64,000 nt of DNA from Prauserella muralis (GCF_003202285.1 NZ_MASW01000003.1:29951-93950); one strand, 5' to 3'; counted from the stretch's first letter, positions 42,311 to 52,569 are shown. The notes: generated from the letters alone by a model not told the origin. Numbers and translations: made by a program.

Positions 42311-43276
42311 TTAGTACATGGAAATGTGGATGTGGTCGTAGTGGCATCCGGTTACGTTGGCCGGGTTGGGGCAGCCGTAGACATCGGATTGGTAGGGCAC
42401 CCAGGTGGGGTTCTCGGCGGACCAGTACTGGCCTTGCCAGATCAGGTAGCGCACGCCGAAGTGTGCTTGGCGGGCGATGAGCCAGTTCGCTACGCCCCAG
42501 CCGCGTTCGACGTCCGCGGGGTTGTCCGGCTGGAAGAAGACGTCGCAGGCTTTGCCTTTCGGATGGTCGGATGAAGGGTTCCAGGAGTGCGGATCCCAGC
42601 AGGCGGCTCCGCCCGATGCCATGCCCTGGGCCTTGAGCACGCGGATGACTGCGTTGGTGCGTGGGGTGATGAAGCCGCCGTCGCGAGTTGGGTCCGGAAT
42701 CGTCGCTCGCTCGATGGGCCATTCGGTCTTGAGCTCGCCGACCGGAGGCCGTGCTCGGTATGTTGTTGCGGTTTCGAGGACGTTGTGGACGTAGGTTTCG
42801 TTGTGGTTGTAGGCGAACAGGGCTCGTCGGAGGTCGCCGTCGCGAGCGCCGGAGTCGCACAGGTAGAAGGCGGCGGCGTAGATCGCGTCGTGGGGGTCGT
42901 ATCGCGATGGTGGTGTTTGGCCTCCTGGCGGGAGCGTGTGGCGGGCGATAACCTCGTCGAAGGTTGGTTGGAGGAACTGCATGGGGCCGCCGGCACCCTT
43001 GTTGTTCTCGCCGCTGCGGACACCGGGCATGTTCGCTTGGCCATGGTTTGATTCGATCTTTCCGACTGCCGCGAGTACTGCCCAGTCGAGCCCGGGGCAT
43101 ACCGTCGCGGCGTACTGGTAGAGAGCTAGGTATTCGGCGGGTATCTCCGCCTTCGCGGTGGCGCTGGGCGCGCCCTCGCCGCCGCTGAACGTCTGCACGA
43201 AGGTTTGCGCTGCTGCCGCGACGAGGAAGATCACTACGGCGAGCATGGCCGCGCAGGCGCCAGCGAGTTTCCCCAT
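42311..43276 (-). CDS. VirB1-like lytic transglycosylase with C-terminal extension
   Basis: 321 residues. One N-terminal TM/signal segment (AGACAAMLAVVIFLVAAAAQ). SLT domain at ~45-160 with the catalytic Glu in LAAVGKIESNHGQ and the usual GAGGPMQFLQPTF and YDPHDAIYAAAFYLC motifs. The C-terminal half (~170-321) includes TNAVIRVLKAQGMASGG, SSDHPKGKACDVFF and YGCPNPANVTGCHYDHIHIS, like the His/Asp metal-binding core of M15/VanY-like or resuscitation-type domains. Opens the wall for the T4SS. Last gene of the minus-strand transfer operon. Confidence 0.85.
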   Translation of the reverse strand: MGKLAGACAAMLAVVIFLVAAAAQTFVQTFSGGEGAPSATAKAEIPAEYLALYQYAATVCPGLDWAVLAAVGKIESNHGQANMPGVRSGENNKGAGGPMQFLQPTFDEVIARHTLPPGGQTPPSRYDPHDAIYAAAFYLCDSGARDGDLRRALFAYNHNETYVHNVLETATTYRARPPVGELKTEWPIERATIPDPTRDGGFITPRTNAVIRVLKAQGMASGGAACWDPHSWNPSSDHPKGKACDVFFQPDNPADVERGWGVANWLIARQAHFGVRYLIWQGQYWSAENPTWVPYQSDVYGCPNPANVTGCHYDHIHISMY

Positions 43277-43281
43277 CGCGC

Positions 43282-44325
43282 TCAGCGCCTTCGCCGGTAC
43301 GCCGGCAGGGGTGGAGGCGTCGGCGTCGGTGGTGGCATCTCCGCACGATCAGGCAGGTCGATGGAGTCTCGTGCCGATGTTGTTGTATCCGGTGTTCCTG
43401 TTGACGATCGTGGCCATCGGGTGGAGAGGTCCGCGAGCCGGAGCCGGCCTTCGGTGGCTTTGCCTTGTAGGGGTAGCCAGCGAGCGGCGTTGGCGTCGAG
43501 GGCCTGTTCGGGCCGGACGAGGTCCGTCGCGGTGGTGGCGACGGGTACGCGCTCGCGGTGGTCCAGGGACCGGAGGGCGTCGGCGAGTATGCGCCGCGCC
43601 CCGGCCTCGCGCCGTGTGCTCGGCAGCCAGATCAGTACCGGGGTGATGATGCCTGTGTGCTCGGCGAGACGCTCGTATCCGGCGAGTTTGAATCCGAGAC
43701 GTGGCAGGCGTTCGGTGCCGAAATCCCATTCGATGAACCACTCGACGTCTCGTCCGGCTTCGCGCCAGCGGCCGTATCCGTCGGGGCGCACGATGTCGCC
43801 CCAGTGGTGCGCGCAGCGGGCCGCGGACCACCAGGAGATCAGTTCTCCAATGCCGCGTTGGCGTGTTTGGCGGACCAGAGTGGTGAAGACGCTGTTGCAT
43901 CCGACGGTGTGGGCGAGTTGGAGGGAGTACGCGCGGCCGATTTCGCGGTCTCGCCGGTAGTTGAGGTCGTGCGGGTCGATGCCGTGTTCGTGCGCGAGGA
44001 GGGCGGCTCCGGCGGTGTCGAGGACGTAGTGCAGGGGGTGCGATCCGCGGTCCCGGTGCGGTTGGAACCGATGGACCACACCCCAGCGGTAGAGGCTCAT
44101 GAGCCGGAGGCTGGCCGCGCGCTGGCTGGGGAAGGCGAGGTCGACGATTTGATGTGTGGTGAAGACCTTGTGCTCGTATAGCATCCGCACGAGCCAGCGG
44201 TCGCGTGGGGTGAGATGACCGGCCAGCCAGGCTTGATGTTCGGCGCTGTTGACGACCCGAGGAGACGGTCGTTGCGGGCGCTGCCCTCGCAGCTCCCGCT
44301 GCGGCGTGGGATTGGAGACCGCCAT
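43282..44325 (-). CDS. replication-relaxation family protein
   Basis: 347 residues, AGGAGGTGAG ribosome site. An N-terminal winged-helix-like segment (RDRWLVRMLYEHKVFTTHQI, VDLAFPSQRAASLRLMSLYR, WGVVHRF) is followed by YVLDTAGAALLA and an acidic core (VEWFIEWDFGTERLPRL, PVLIWLPS). This is PF13814 (replication-relaxation), found beside conjugation genes of actinomycete plasmids and thought to act in plasmid DNA processing. Confidence 0.85.
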   Translation of the reverse strand: MAVSNPTPQRELRGQRPQRPSPRVVNSAEHQAWLAGHLTPRDRWLVRMLYEHKVFTTHQIVDLAFPSQRAASLRLMSLYRWGVVHRFQPHRDRGSHPLHYVLDTAGAALLAHEHGIDPHDLNYRRDREIGRAYSLQLAHTVGCNSVFTTLVRQTRQRGIGELISWWSAARCAHHWGDIVRPDGYGRWREAGRDVEWFIEWDFGTERLPRLGFKLAGYERLAEHTGIITPVLIWLPSTRREAGARRILADALRSLDHRERVPVATTATDLVRPEQALDANAARWLPLQGKATEGRLRLADLSTRWPRSSTGTPDTTTSARDSIDLPDRAEMPPPTPTPPPLPAYRRRR

Positions 44326-44362
44326 GGAAACTCACCTCCTGGTAGTTGTGGAATAGGTCGGG

Positions 44363-46873
44363 TCAGGCCGCGCGGCGAGGATCGACGGCAGGCCGCACGG
44401 GGGGAGCGCCGCCACCGTGCTCGGTGGGGACGCTGGGGCGGGTGTTGATGCGGGCGAGTTTGCGGATCTGCCTGGCGCGTCCCGGGATGGCTTGGGGCAG
44501 TTTCTCGGTGCGTGCGGTGAAGGGTGCTGCTTCTTCGCCGGCCACGACGAGCCGTGCTGCGATGTGAAAGGCGCCCAGGTTGGCGAGGTCATGTTCAGAC
44601 AGTCGTGGCTGGGTGTGCCTGGCGAGGTCTCGAGCGTCCTCGGGGGAGGCGTTGAAAATGATCTTTGTGCGGGCGTTGCTGGAGATGCCTTCTGCGAGTT
44701 CGCGAGGGAGTTGGCGGAGGTATTGGTGTGCGAGCACGATGGACATGTGGTAACCCCGTGCCTCGGCGAGCATGTCCTCGATCGGGTAGGCGAGGTTCAA
44801 AAAGCTGTGGCATTCGTCGATGTAGAGGGCGGCGTCGTGGCGTTGCCGCTGGGGGATGCGGGCACGGTTGGTCGCGGCCTGCCAGGCTCGGGCGACCACA
44901 ATGGATCCGATCAGGCGCGCGGTGTCGATGCCTAACGCGCCTTTGGAGATGCGGACTAGACAGATTCCGCCGTCGAGCACGGTGTCCATGTCGATGGTGG
45001 ACGGTCCGCCGGCGATGGCTGCGTGAACGAAGGGGCGCAGCAAGAGTCCGCGGATCTTGTTCATCAACGGGGCGACGACCTGGGATCGGCTGGCGTCAGA
45101 AAGTTCGTCGTACCACTTCCAGAAGCCGAGGAGCACGTCGTCGTCGATCTGGTCGAGGGCACGTTGCCGGAACGCGGGCACGGCGAGGAGCTTGGGCAGA
45201 TCCGCGAGGGTGGGCGTGCCGGGTATTGCGCGCAGGGTGAGCAGGCCCGAGCGGAGGACGTCTTCGGTGCGGGGTCCCCAGCTCGCGGCGTATACGCGGG
45301 AGAAGATCGACACCAGGTGGTCGACGGTGCGCCCGGTGTCGGCGCCTTCCAGGGGATTGAGTATCGGTGGGCGAGCGCGGCTGTCGGCGTCGAACAGCGC
45401 GACGCGCTCGCCGAGCCGGGCTGGCAGCCGGGTCAGGACGTCGGTGATCAGGTCACCTTTGGGATCGACCACAACCAGGCCCCGGCCGGCGTTGGCGTCG
45501 GCCAAGATCATGCGCGCCATCAGTTCCGACTTGCCGGAGCCCGTCGCGCCGAGGATGTGCACGTGATGGCGAGCGTCGGCGGCCCGTAGTCCCACTGGCC
45601 GGGAGTGCCCGGAATCGGTCAGGCCGAGCGGTTTGATGTCCGGGCCGCTGGTGGGGATGCCGGGTGGGGGCGGGACGGCCCGGGCTCCCGCGCGCTGCAG
45701 CCCGGGAACCGCGTCATCGATGGGGATGTGCGCGAGCGTGGCGAGTTCGGGTATCGAGAGGAGATCGCCGGCGGGGAGGCGTCGTTCGTTCAGCACTGTC
45801 AGGGGGTGGCGCAGCCTGGCCCTGCGGTAGTAGTTGTGTTCGGTGAAGGTCGCGAAGGCGCTGGCGAGGGCGTGTGCTCGGCCACGCACGTGGTCCCGGA
45901 TGGCCGCTCGCTCGGTCGCGGTGGCGTCGGTGGGCGTGGTGGTGGCGATGGCGTAGCGGATCCGGGTCTCGTACTGTGGTCCGCGTTGTTTGGTCACGAT
46001 CGCCCGGTCTTGGGCGTTCCACGCGAGCGAGGTCTGGTGATCAACCACGGGATCTATGGGCGTCGCGCGGCGCGGGCCGGTGCGCGGGGTCAACAGGTCG
46101 AGGAGTCGGCTGAGGAGTCGTACCGGGCTGCCGGATCGTACCCGGCGGGCGGCGCGGCGGGCGCGGCGGACGCGGGCGCCGGTGACCGGGCGGGCGAGGA
46201 TCTGGACTGCGGCCTGTTCGTGGGCGGCGAGTCCGGTCGGGGCGCCGAGGAGGGCGCGGATCGGGTCGGTGGGGAAGTCGTACCGAATGGGCAGGGCTTC
46301 GCTGCGCGCGAGCCGCAACTCGCCTCCGGCCGTGTGGATGCTCGTATCGGGTGGCGGGGTTGGCGGGATCGGTGGTGTTGCTGGTGTGGTACGGGTGTGG
46401 GCGCCGGGCCACGCCGCCTCGATCGCGCGCTCCACCATGCCCGGCGGCACGATCCCGGGCACCCAGATCTGCACGGTGAGCCCGGTGTTGGTGAAGAGGT
46501 ATTCCCACGCGATGTGGGGCTGGCCGTGGAGGCGTCGCGCCCATCCTGGTCGAAGCAGGCCGACCACGTTGGAGTACAGGGCGCTGGCTCCGTCCGGGTC
46601 GACGCTGGGCGGGGCGAGGACGCGCACCACGCGCGCGTCCTTTGCCATCCGATCATGGCGGCGTCGCCGCCACCAGCGTTGGCCGGCGAAGGCGACGGTC
46701 GCCGCGAGTGCGCCGGTCGGTCCAACGATCGGTCCCCAGGACAACAGCCAGTGCTGGAAGGCCTCGACGATCGCGTGCAGCCCCGCGCCGGGATCGCGGA
46801 GGTAGTCCTCGAGTGGTGACGCCAGGTCAGGCACAGCCCGGCTGGCGAGCGTGGTGGAGTGGGAGAAAGGCAT
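44363..46873 (-). CDS. T4SS coupling ATPase, VirD4/TraG type
   Basis: 836 residues. N-terminal membrane segment (IVGPTGALAATVAFAG), a large spacer domain, Walker A LGATGSGKSELM near residue 440, GRGLVVVDPKGDLI next to it, and Walker B DAALYIDECHSFLN in the ~670 region, with AEARGYHMSIVLAHQYLRQL (TraG/TraM-recognition) after it. Recruits the DNA substrate to the channel. ATG at 46871-46873 with GGGAG upstream. Confidence 0.9.
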   Translation of the reverse strand: MPFSHSTTLASRAVPDLASPLEDYLRDPGAGLHAIVEAFQHWLLSWGPIVGPTGALAATVAFAGQRWWRRRRHDRMAKDARVVRVLAPPSVDPDGASALYSNVVGLLRPGWARRLHGQPHIAWEYLFTNTGLTVQIWVPGIVPPGMVERAIEAAWPGAHTRTTPATPPIPPTPPPDTSIHTAGGELRLARSEALPIRYDFPTDPIRALLGAPTGLAAHEQAAVQILARPVTGARVRRARRAARRVRSGSPVRLLSRLLDLLTPRTGPRRATPIDPVVDHQTSLAWNAQDRAIVTKQRGPQYETRIRYAIATTTPTDATATERAAIRDHVRGRAHALASAFATFTEHNYYRRARLRHPLTVLNERRLPAGDLLSIPELATLAHIPIDDAVPGLQRAGARAVPPPPGIPTSGPDIKPLGLTDSGHSRPVGLRAADARHHVHILGATGSGKSELMARMILADANAGRGLVVVDPKGDLITDVLTRLPARLGERVALFDADSRARPPILNPLEGADTGRTVDHLVSIFSRVYAASWGPRTEDVLRSGLLTLRAIPGTPTLADLPKLLAVPAFRQRALDQIDDDVLLGFWKWYDELSDASRSQVVAPLMNKIRGLLLRPFVHAAIAGGPSTIDMDTVLDGGICLVRISKGALGIDTARLIGSIVVARAWQAATNRARIPQRQRHDAALYIDECHSFLNLAYPIEDMLAEARGYHMSIVLAHQYLRQLPRELAEGISSNARTKIIFNASPEDARDLARHTQPRLSEHDLANLGAFHIAARLVVAGEEAAPFTARTEKLPQAIPGRARQIRKLARINTRPSVPTEHGGGAPPVRPAVDPRRAA

Positions 46874-46953
46874 CGTAGCTCCCTGCGGTGGGCCGGCCGG
46901 TGGAACGGTGCACCTTCCTGGTGGACAGCGGCGGGTTGTCCGGAACGCGCGAA

Positions 46954-48849
46954 CTAGCCGGCGTCGAGGTCGATGGAGGCGTGCCGCTCATCGCAGTTGT
47001 CGTCGTCGGGGAGGGCGAGCTCGACGTAGACGTCGTCGGAGTTCCGCTCGGACTCCGGCAACGTTGCGAGGAACTCTGGGGAAGTCGTGACCAGGACGTG
47101 TTCTTGGGGCGAGGCCAAGGATTGGAAGGCGACGCGCTGATTCCCTGTGGAGAGCAGCGCTTGTCCTTGATCGGCACTGAGGAGGAATTGCTTCTCCCCG
47201 GCTGAGAGGTTGAAGGTTGTCGCGACCTCGTCGATGGCCTGGGTTGCCTGCCGCAGGAGGATCTGGGTGGCGCTGTTGGAGACGATCGACTTGCCGAGCT
47301 CGCTGCCGAGTACGTCGCCGACATCCTGCGTCGCTAGCGTCAAGCCAGCCCAGTGCTTCCGGAAGGATTTTCCCATCCGGAAGAGGAACTCAGCGCCGGT
47401 CTGGTTCTGCAGGAGCAGCCAGCCCTCGTCGACCACGACGATGCGCGGACGCCGGATCGTGGGATGGGATATGTGGCGCCACAACCGGTCCAGCACCAGT
47501 AGCGTGCCGATAGGCTTGAGTTCGGGCGCGAGATCCCGCAGTGACCAGACCACGAGATGCCCCTCCGGGCGAGTCGTCGTCGGGCCGGAGAACAGGTCCG
47601 AGAAGCTGCCCTCCACAAAGGGGTGCAGTCGACCGGCCAAGTCCCGAGCGGTCGCGTTATCGGTCTGCGCAAGAGTGTGGGCGAGGTCGGCGAGCAACGG
47701 TGCACCACGTGCCCACGTTCGGGGGTCGGCGGTGATACCCGCTCGCTGGTAGGTGGCCGTGATGGCGCGGTCGAGCACGGAGCGCTCTGGTGCGGTGAGC
47801 TCGGTGCCCAGGAGTACCGCGGTCACCGTGTGCAGGAACAGCGACCGGCGGGTGAGCGCGTCACGCGGTGCCGTGCGCTGGCCGTCGGGGCGGGTGTGGA
47901 TGGGCAGATCGAGCGGATTGAGCCGGACGTTGTCGGCGCCGAGGTGCACGTAGGTGCCGCCGACCGCCTCGCAGAGCCGCCGGTATTCGTCTTCGGGGTC
48001 GACGACATGGATTTCGATGCCGCGATACAGGTTTCGTAGGAGCTCCAGCTTGACCAAATAGGACTTTCCTGCTCCTGATCGCCCTAGGATGACGCTGTTG
48101 TGGTTGTCCAGGCCGGAGAACCGGTCGTGGTGCACCAGGCCCTGGCTACCGACGTTGAACCCGTAGAGCACCCCGGAGGGCGCGCTGACCGAGGCCGGGT
48201 CGGGCGGCGGCAGGTCGGGGGACACAAAGGGAAAACCGGCGGCGAGCGCGCTGGTATCCAGCGTGCGGCGCATGCCGATGAGGTCCAGAGCAAATGGGAG
48301 CGTCGAGACCCACCCCTGTAGCGCGCGATAGGTGGTGGGTTGGGCATCGAGCAGCAAGCTGGCGGCCAGCGAGCGCACGGCGCCGACCTCCTCGGCGAGC
48401 AGTGCTCGGCTGGGCGCGTGCACCGTGAGGTAGAGCCCGAGTTTGAACAGCTTGCCCTCACCGCGCGCGACCCGGGCACTGAGGTCGTAGGCGTCCTCGG
48501 TGGCCACTTCCACCGCGGGATCGTGCAATTGCCCCTTCTCGCTGGTGCGACGGCGGCCACTCTCAAGTTTGGCAAGCTGGCGCTGCAGCCGCGCGGCGGC
48601 CGTGACGGGGTCAACGGGTTCGATGTGCAGGCTGACATCCAGCCGCCCCGGGTAGGTCAATAGTGGCTGCAGCCACCCCGCGCGGACCTCACGGGGATAG
48701 CCGGTGATCGCGAAGGAGGCCACGTACTCGCCGCCAACCTCCAGGTACCGCGAGCTGATCGACAGCGAGTCCGGGGTGAACGCTGCCGCGCGGCCGGGCT
48801 GAGCGTCGGTCAGGGTGCCGCGGGCCTTTCGCCGCATGACGTCGATCAC
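46954..48849 (-). CDS. VirB4-like T4SS ATPase
   Basis: 631 residues from the GTG at 48847-48849, overlapping the PrgI gene stop (GTGA); GGGAGGGAG lies upstream. N-terminal VirB4 domain ~1-240, Walker A LGRSGAGKS at 255-263, HVVDPEDEYRRLCEAVGG, Walker B RIVVVDEGWLLLQ and WAGLTLATQDVGDVLGS (motif after Walker B). The essential energising ATPase of all T4SSs. Confidence 0.92.
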   Translation of the reverse strand: MIDVMRRKARGTLTDAQPGRAAAFTPDSLSISSRYLEVGGEYVASFAITGYPREVRAGWLQPLLTYPGRLDVSLHIEPVDPVTAAARLQRQLAKLESGRRRTSEKGQLHDPAVEVATEDAYDLSARVARGEGKLFKLGLYLTVHAPSRALLAEEVGAVRSLAASLLLDAQPTTYRALQGWVSTLPFALDLIGMRRTLDTSALAAGFPFVSPDLPPPDPASVSAPSGVLYGFNVGSQGLVHHDRFSGLDNHNSVILGRSGAGKSYLVKLELLRNLYRGIEIHVVDPEDEYRRLCEAVGGTYVHLGADNVRLNPLDLPIHTRPDGQRTAPRDALTRRSLFLHTVTAVLLGTELTAPERSVLDRAITATYQRAGITADPRTWARGAPLLADLAHTLAQTDNATARDLAGRLHPFVEGSFSDLFSGPTTTRPEGHLVVWSLRDLAPELKPIGTLLVLDRLWRHISHPTIRRPRIVVVDEGWLLLQNQTGAEFLFRMGKSFRKHWAGLTLATQDVGDVLGSELGKSIVSNSATQILLRQATQAIDEVATTFNLSAGEKQFLLSADQGQALLSTGNQRVAFQSLASPQEHVLVTTSPEFLATLPESERNSDDVYVELALPDDDNCDERHASIDLDAG

Positions 48850-49955
48850 GGGTGCTCCCTCCCTTCGTGCGCGGGCTGGTCGGCGGCCGGGTCCGGCCAG
48901 GTGTCGCCGGTGGGTGCGGTGGTGATGACTTCGTCGGCGCCCGCCAGTTCGGCGGAGGGCGGGATCAGCGAGTCGGGCTTGCAGCACGCGGCCAGCACCG
49001 CGGTCGCCGCGCCGGCATCCAGCGGCGTAACGGCCAGCCCGGTCGCCGCCAGCATCTCGCTGGCCTCGGCCAGGCGCCTGGCCAGTCGGGATTCGGCCGC
49101 CTGCCGGGTCGCCTCGCTGACCGGCTCGGCCCTGTTGCGTGTCTTCCGCTTCGCCAGGATCGCGGCAAGCGGCGAGTGCCGGGTGAGCGCGTCGGAACCG
49201 GGTGTCGACCGCAGCGGTTCCCGCACCACCAGCAGCACCTGCCGGCGCAGCAGGGTGGTGGTCGTGCCGAGTTGGGTGAGGTAGTCGGCGTGCTCGCGCG
49301 CGGCGTGCTCCAGAGCGGGGTGGGGAAGGCCGCCGGCGTTCTCCCGTAACTCGGCGATTTGGCCGGAGAGATCGAGCCGCGCGGTGCGGATGAGCACCTG
49401 GATCGGGGCGGTCAGCGAATGCAGATACCGCGCGAACGACGCGACCAGCCCCTCCTGCTCCGCGGGAGTGCGCAGTTGGAAGTTGATCGTCGAGACGGCG
49501 AGAATCGCGGCGACCCCGTCCAGGCCCAGGTCGACGACCCCGGCCTCGGTGACCCCGTCGGCCGGTAACCGCAACGGGGCGGGCGCGATGTCAGCAGCCG
49601 AGTCGGCGGCGTGCTCGCCGTCGGTGCGGCTGCTGAGCCATGTAGGGGCGGGCCGGATGCCTTCGGGGGCGGCAACCCGGTGACGGGGACCCAGCCGCTG
49701 CCGGAGCGCGGCCAGCAGCAGCCGATCCAGAGGGAGCCCGTCGCGCCGCCCGAGGACGAGAGTGGCGGCCGTGGCGCCGAGGGGGATCGCGACGACGAGA
49801 TAGCCAGCGAGCGGCACGAATGAACGAGTTACGGACCACAGGCTATACAGCAGCAGCCCCGTGACGCTGAGGATCAGGACCTGGCGGGCTGTAAAGTTGG
49901 CCAGCACCCGATCTTCCCGGTCCACATTGGAGGGTATGCGGATGTTGTGGCTCAT
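48846..49955 (-). CDS. PrgI-family T4SS protein
   Basis: 369 residues. N-terminal PrgI domain: SHNIRIPSNVDREDRVLANF then TARQVLILSVTGLLLYSLW with two TM helices (~27-47 and ~50-68). The C-terminal part (~150-330) resembles the cytoplasmic region of SCO6880/PrgI-type proteins (GVAAILAVSTINFQLRTPAE, RYLHSLTAPIQVLIRTARLD). In Gram-positive T4SSs it is the VirB3 counterpart next to VirB4, as here. Confidence 0.85.
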   Translation of the reverse strand: MSHNIRIPSNVDREDRVLANFTARQVLILSVTGLLLYSLWSVTRSFVPLAGYLVVAIPLGATAATLVLGRRDGLPLDRLLLAALRQRLGPRHRVAAPEGIRPAPTWLSSRTDGEHAADSAADIAPAPLRLPADGVTEAGVVDLGLDGVAAILAVSTINFQLRTPAEQEGLVASFARYLHSLTAPIQVLIRTARLDLSGQIAELRENAGGLPHPALEHAAREHADYLTQLGTTTTLLRRQVLLVVREPLRSTPGSDALTRHSPLAAILAKRKTRNRAEPVSEATRQAAESRLARRLAEASEMLAATGLAVTPLDAGAATAVLAACCKPDSLIPPSAELAGADEVITTAPTGDTWPDPAADQPAHEGREHP

Positions 49956-52027
49956 GGCCGGTCACCTCCACGATCGGGCTGCGACGGTTGCGGCGGGGGC
50001 GGTGGGTGGAACCGCACCGGCGCCGGAGCCAACGGGTGGACATGGCTGCCGGGGAAGGGCGGCTCCGGTGTGGGCGGGCGGAACCGCGCGGCCAAGGGCG
50101 GGCTGCTGGCGCGGTGTGGGCGGGACGCGCTCGGCGGGGCGGGACGCGGAGACTGGAAGCGCAGGTGCGTCGGCACGGCCGCGGTCCGGATCGGTCGCGG
50201 GGGTTGCGGGTCCCGGGAGGACGCGCCCGGGGCCCGGAATTGCGGCGGGGTGGGCGGTGTGCTTGCGGCCCCGGCTGGCGGAGCTGGGAGGGTGCTGCGC
50301 GCGGAGCTGAATTCGGGCATGGCGGCTTTGCGGGTGGCGTGGCCGGCTGCGGATTCGCGGGGCGGGTCTTGGGGGACCGGCTGCACGAACCTGGGTTGTG
50401 CGGGCGGCGTGCGCGGCTTGCGGGCGACCCGGAGGCGTTCGGCGTCGCGTTGCTGGAGCAGACGGCGGTGCAGCGCGTGGGGAGTCGCCGCGATCCTCGG
50501 CTGCCGGGGCCAGGGCGGATCGGCGGCCGATGCGGACCCCGAGGCAAGGGACGGTGCGGCGGCTGTGGTGGCGGTCGCGGATTTGCCGAGGCCGGACTTG
50601 CCGCCGAGGAACCCGAGCGTCTTCGCGAACAGGTAGGTCTTGGCCAGTCCACCGAGCAGCGAGCGCCCGTTGCCGAACTGGGCGGCGCGCAGGGCCCAGA
50701 ACGGAATCTTGAACAGGATGTAGAACAGCGCGAGCGCCGCGATGATCATGCCCAGGGCGCTGCTGGTGGAGAACAGTTCGGTCTTGCCGCTCTGGATTCC
50801 GCCGCTGAGGAACGTGCGGGTGGCAGTGATCAACACCAGTGACTGGGCGATTTGGATCGTCAAGGTCAGGCTGAAGGCGCGCCACCACCAGCGTGCGATG
50901 CCGTCGGTGTGCGGCAGGGCGTGGCATGCCAGAAACAGCGGGGCCGCGATGAGCAGCAGGAGCGTGATCACTACGCGGACGGCGTAGACGAGCAGCAGGC
51001 CGAGCCCGATGACCACCAGGACGATGGCGAGGATCAGCAGGAACAACCCGCCGGTGAGCGCGCTACCCACCGCCTCGCGCAGGTTCTCGCCGAGGGAGGG
51101 CGGGTTGATGTCGTCGCCCAGCACCGCCCGGGACAGGGCGTTGGCCAGCCGGATCATTTTGTCGGCGGCGAAGAGCGACAGGGCGGAGGCGACGAAGGCG
51201 ACGACGAGGCGCGGGGCGATTTCCTTGATGCTGTATCGGGTCTGGAGGGTCTCGTGGGTCATCACGACGATGCCGCCGACGAGGACGAACAGGATGTAGC
51301 TGGCCAGGATGATCTGCCAGGAGTTGTTCCACAGCGCTCCGACACCGGGCAGTTGGTCGAGCGTGGGTGTGGTCAGAGCGGCATACCCGAGGAGGTCCAG
51401 GATCGGGGAGATGGCCGACTCCACGATGTCGGCAAACACGTTGTGCACGGCTCTGGCCAGGCACCCGGAGATGTTGGTGATCCCGCAATCCGGTGCGTCC
51501 GCACCAGCGGCGGGCCCGTTCTGCCGTGTATCCGGGGAGTCGGGTGCGGCGGTGGTGGGCTGCGGGATGCAGTCTTCGCCCACACACGGCTGGGTCGTCG
51601 TGGTCGTCGGCGGGGTGGTTGCCGGTGGCGTCGTGGCGGGGGCGGTCGTGGTCGGGGGCGGAGACGTCGTCGCGGGGCGCGACGGTGAGGGCGGCGGGAT
51701 GGTCGGTATTCCGTCGGCGCAGATCGACGGTGGGTTCGGGCCCTCGCAGGGGCCGGGCTGCTGGGCTGGAGAAGGAGCCACACCGAGTCCGGCCGGCTGA
51801 GCCTGGGCGGCGAGCGCGAGGGAAGCCCCGAGGAGGAGCAGCAGGCTGGACAACAGCACCCAGGCCACGCGTCGACGGCGGCCTCGTCGGGCCCGGGGCG
51901 GCTGTGCGAATGCGCGCCGGGCACCGCCACGGGGGCGTGGGCCGACGGCTGCGCCACGAGCAGCGTGCGGCGGGGCCGGATCCGACGCCTGCGGCGGTCG
52001 GACCGAGGGAACACAGTCCGCGCGCAC
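49952..52027 (-). CDS. VirB6/TrbL-like polytopic T4SS membrane protein
   Basis: 691 residues from the GTG at 52025-52027 (alternative GTG at 52093). Signal-like N-terminal helix (VAWVLLSSLLLLLGASLALA), a Pro/Thr-rich extracellular linker, then 6-7 TM helices between ~200 and 430 (IILASYILFVLVGGIVVMTH, LLILAIVLVVIGLGLLLVYA). Long Pro/Arg-rich cytoplasmic tail (~470-691). Forms the inner-membrane channel. Confidence 0.82.
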   Translation of the reverse strand: MRADCVPSVRPPQASDPAPPHAARGAAVGPRPRGGARRAFAQPPRARRGRRRRVAWVLLSSLLLLLGASLALAAQAQPAGLGVAPSPAQQPGPCEGPNPPSICADGIPTIPPPSPSRPATTSPPPTTTAPATTPPATTPPTTTTTQPCVGEDCIPQPTTAAPDSPDTRQNGPAAGADAPDCGITNISGCLARAVHNVFADIVESAISPILDLLGYAALTTPTLDQLPGVGALWNNSWQIILASYILFVLVGGIVVMTHETLQTRYSIKEIAPRLVVAFVASALSLFAADKMIRLANALSRAVLGDDINPPSLGENLREAVGSALTGGLFLLILAIVLVVIGLGLLLVYAVRVVITLLLLIAAPLFLACHALPHTDGIARWWWRAFSLTLTIQIAQSLVLITATRTFLSGGIQSGKTELFSTSSALGMIIAALALFYILFKIPFWALRAAQFGNGRSLLGGLAKTYLFAKTLGFLGGKSGLGKSATATTAAAPSLASGSASAADPPWPRQPRIAATPHALHRRLLQQRDAERLRVARKPRTPPAQPRFVQPVPQDPPRESAAGHATRKAAMPEFSSARSTLPAPPAGAASTPPTPPQFRAPGASSRDPQPPRPIRTAAVPTHLRFQSPRPAPPSASRPHRASSPPLAARFRPPTPEPPFPGSHVHPLAPAPVRFHPPPPPQPSQPDRGGDRP

Positions 52028-52031
52028 CGCG

Positions 52032-52454
52032 CTACGCCCCCACGATCCGGGCGAGGATGTCCACGACCAGCGGGGCCAGCGCGGCGAGCGCATAGCCCCA
52101 GCCGGCTGACCGGAAGGCCTGCTTGGCCTTCTCCACCTCGGATGGATCGCCCGCCGCGAGGACGTAGCGCACTCCGCCCACGGTGAGGAACACGGTGGCC
52201 AGCGCCGCCAGGATCCCCATCAGCCAGCCGCGCACGTTGTTGAGCACCTGGGTGACGCTGGAGGCCTGGGCCAGGACGTAGGCGGCTTCCGCGTGCGCGG
52301 CCGGCGCGGTGACGACCAGCAGCACCGCCACGAGCGCACCCAGGAGCCAGCCCCCGCGGCGACGTATCGCGCGTGGGCGGGTGGTCGCGGGCCGGGGCGG
52401 CGTGCCCGTGCGAGCGAGCGCGCCGCCCCGTGGAGATGACGGTGTCACGCGCAT
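52032..52454 (-). CDS. VirB2/pilin-like small T4SS membrane protein
   Basis: 140 residues from the ATG at 52452-52454 behind GGAGGTGCGCCG. A basic N-terminus and a signal/TM helix end in APAAHAEA; the mature part has two TM helices: WLMGILAALATVFLTVGGVR and WGYALAALAPLVVDILARIV, separated by a short charged loop (AAGDPSEVEKAKQAFRSA). This is the topology of TrbC/VirB2 pilins and of the small protein before VirB6 in actinobacterial T4SS loci. Confidence 0.78.
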   Translation of the reverse strand: MRVTPSSPRGGALARTGTPPRPATTRPRAIRRRGGWLLGALVAVLLVVTAPAAHAEAAYVLAQASSVTQVLNNVRGWLMGILAALATVFLTVGGVRYVLAAGDPSEVEKAKQAFRSAGWGYALAALAPLVVDILARIVGA

Positions 52455-52569
52455 CGGCGCACCTCCGAAGTCCCGGTCGGTCGAGGTTCGCGGGGCGGTG
52501 GGTGGGATCTCCCCGCACCTCAAAAGGCGGGATTTCGGGGCCGGTTTTGGACACCAAGCGTGACGTTTT

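Noticed and set aside
43282..44325. Relaxase
   Set aside because: The protein fits the replication-relaxation family; no HUH or MOB catalytic motif is visible.
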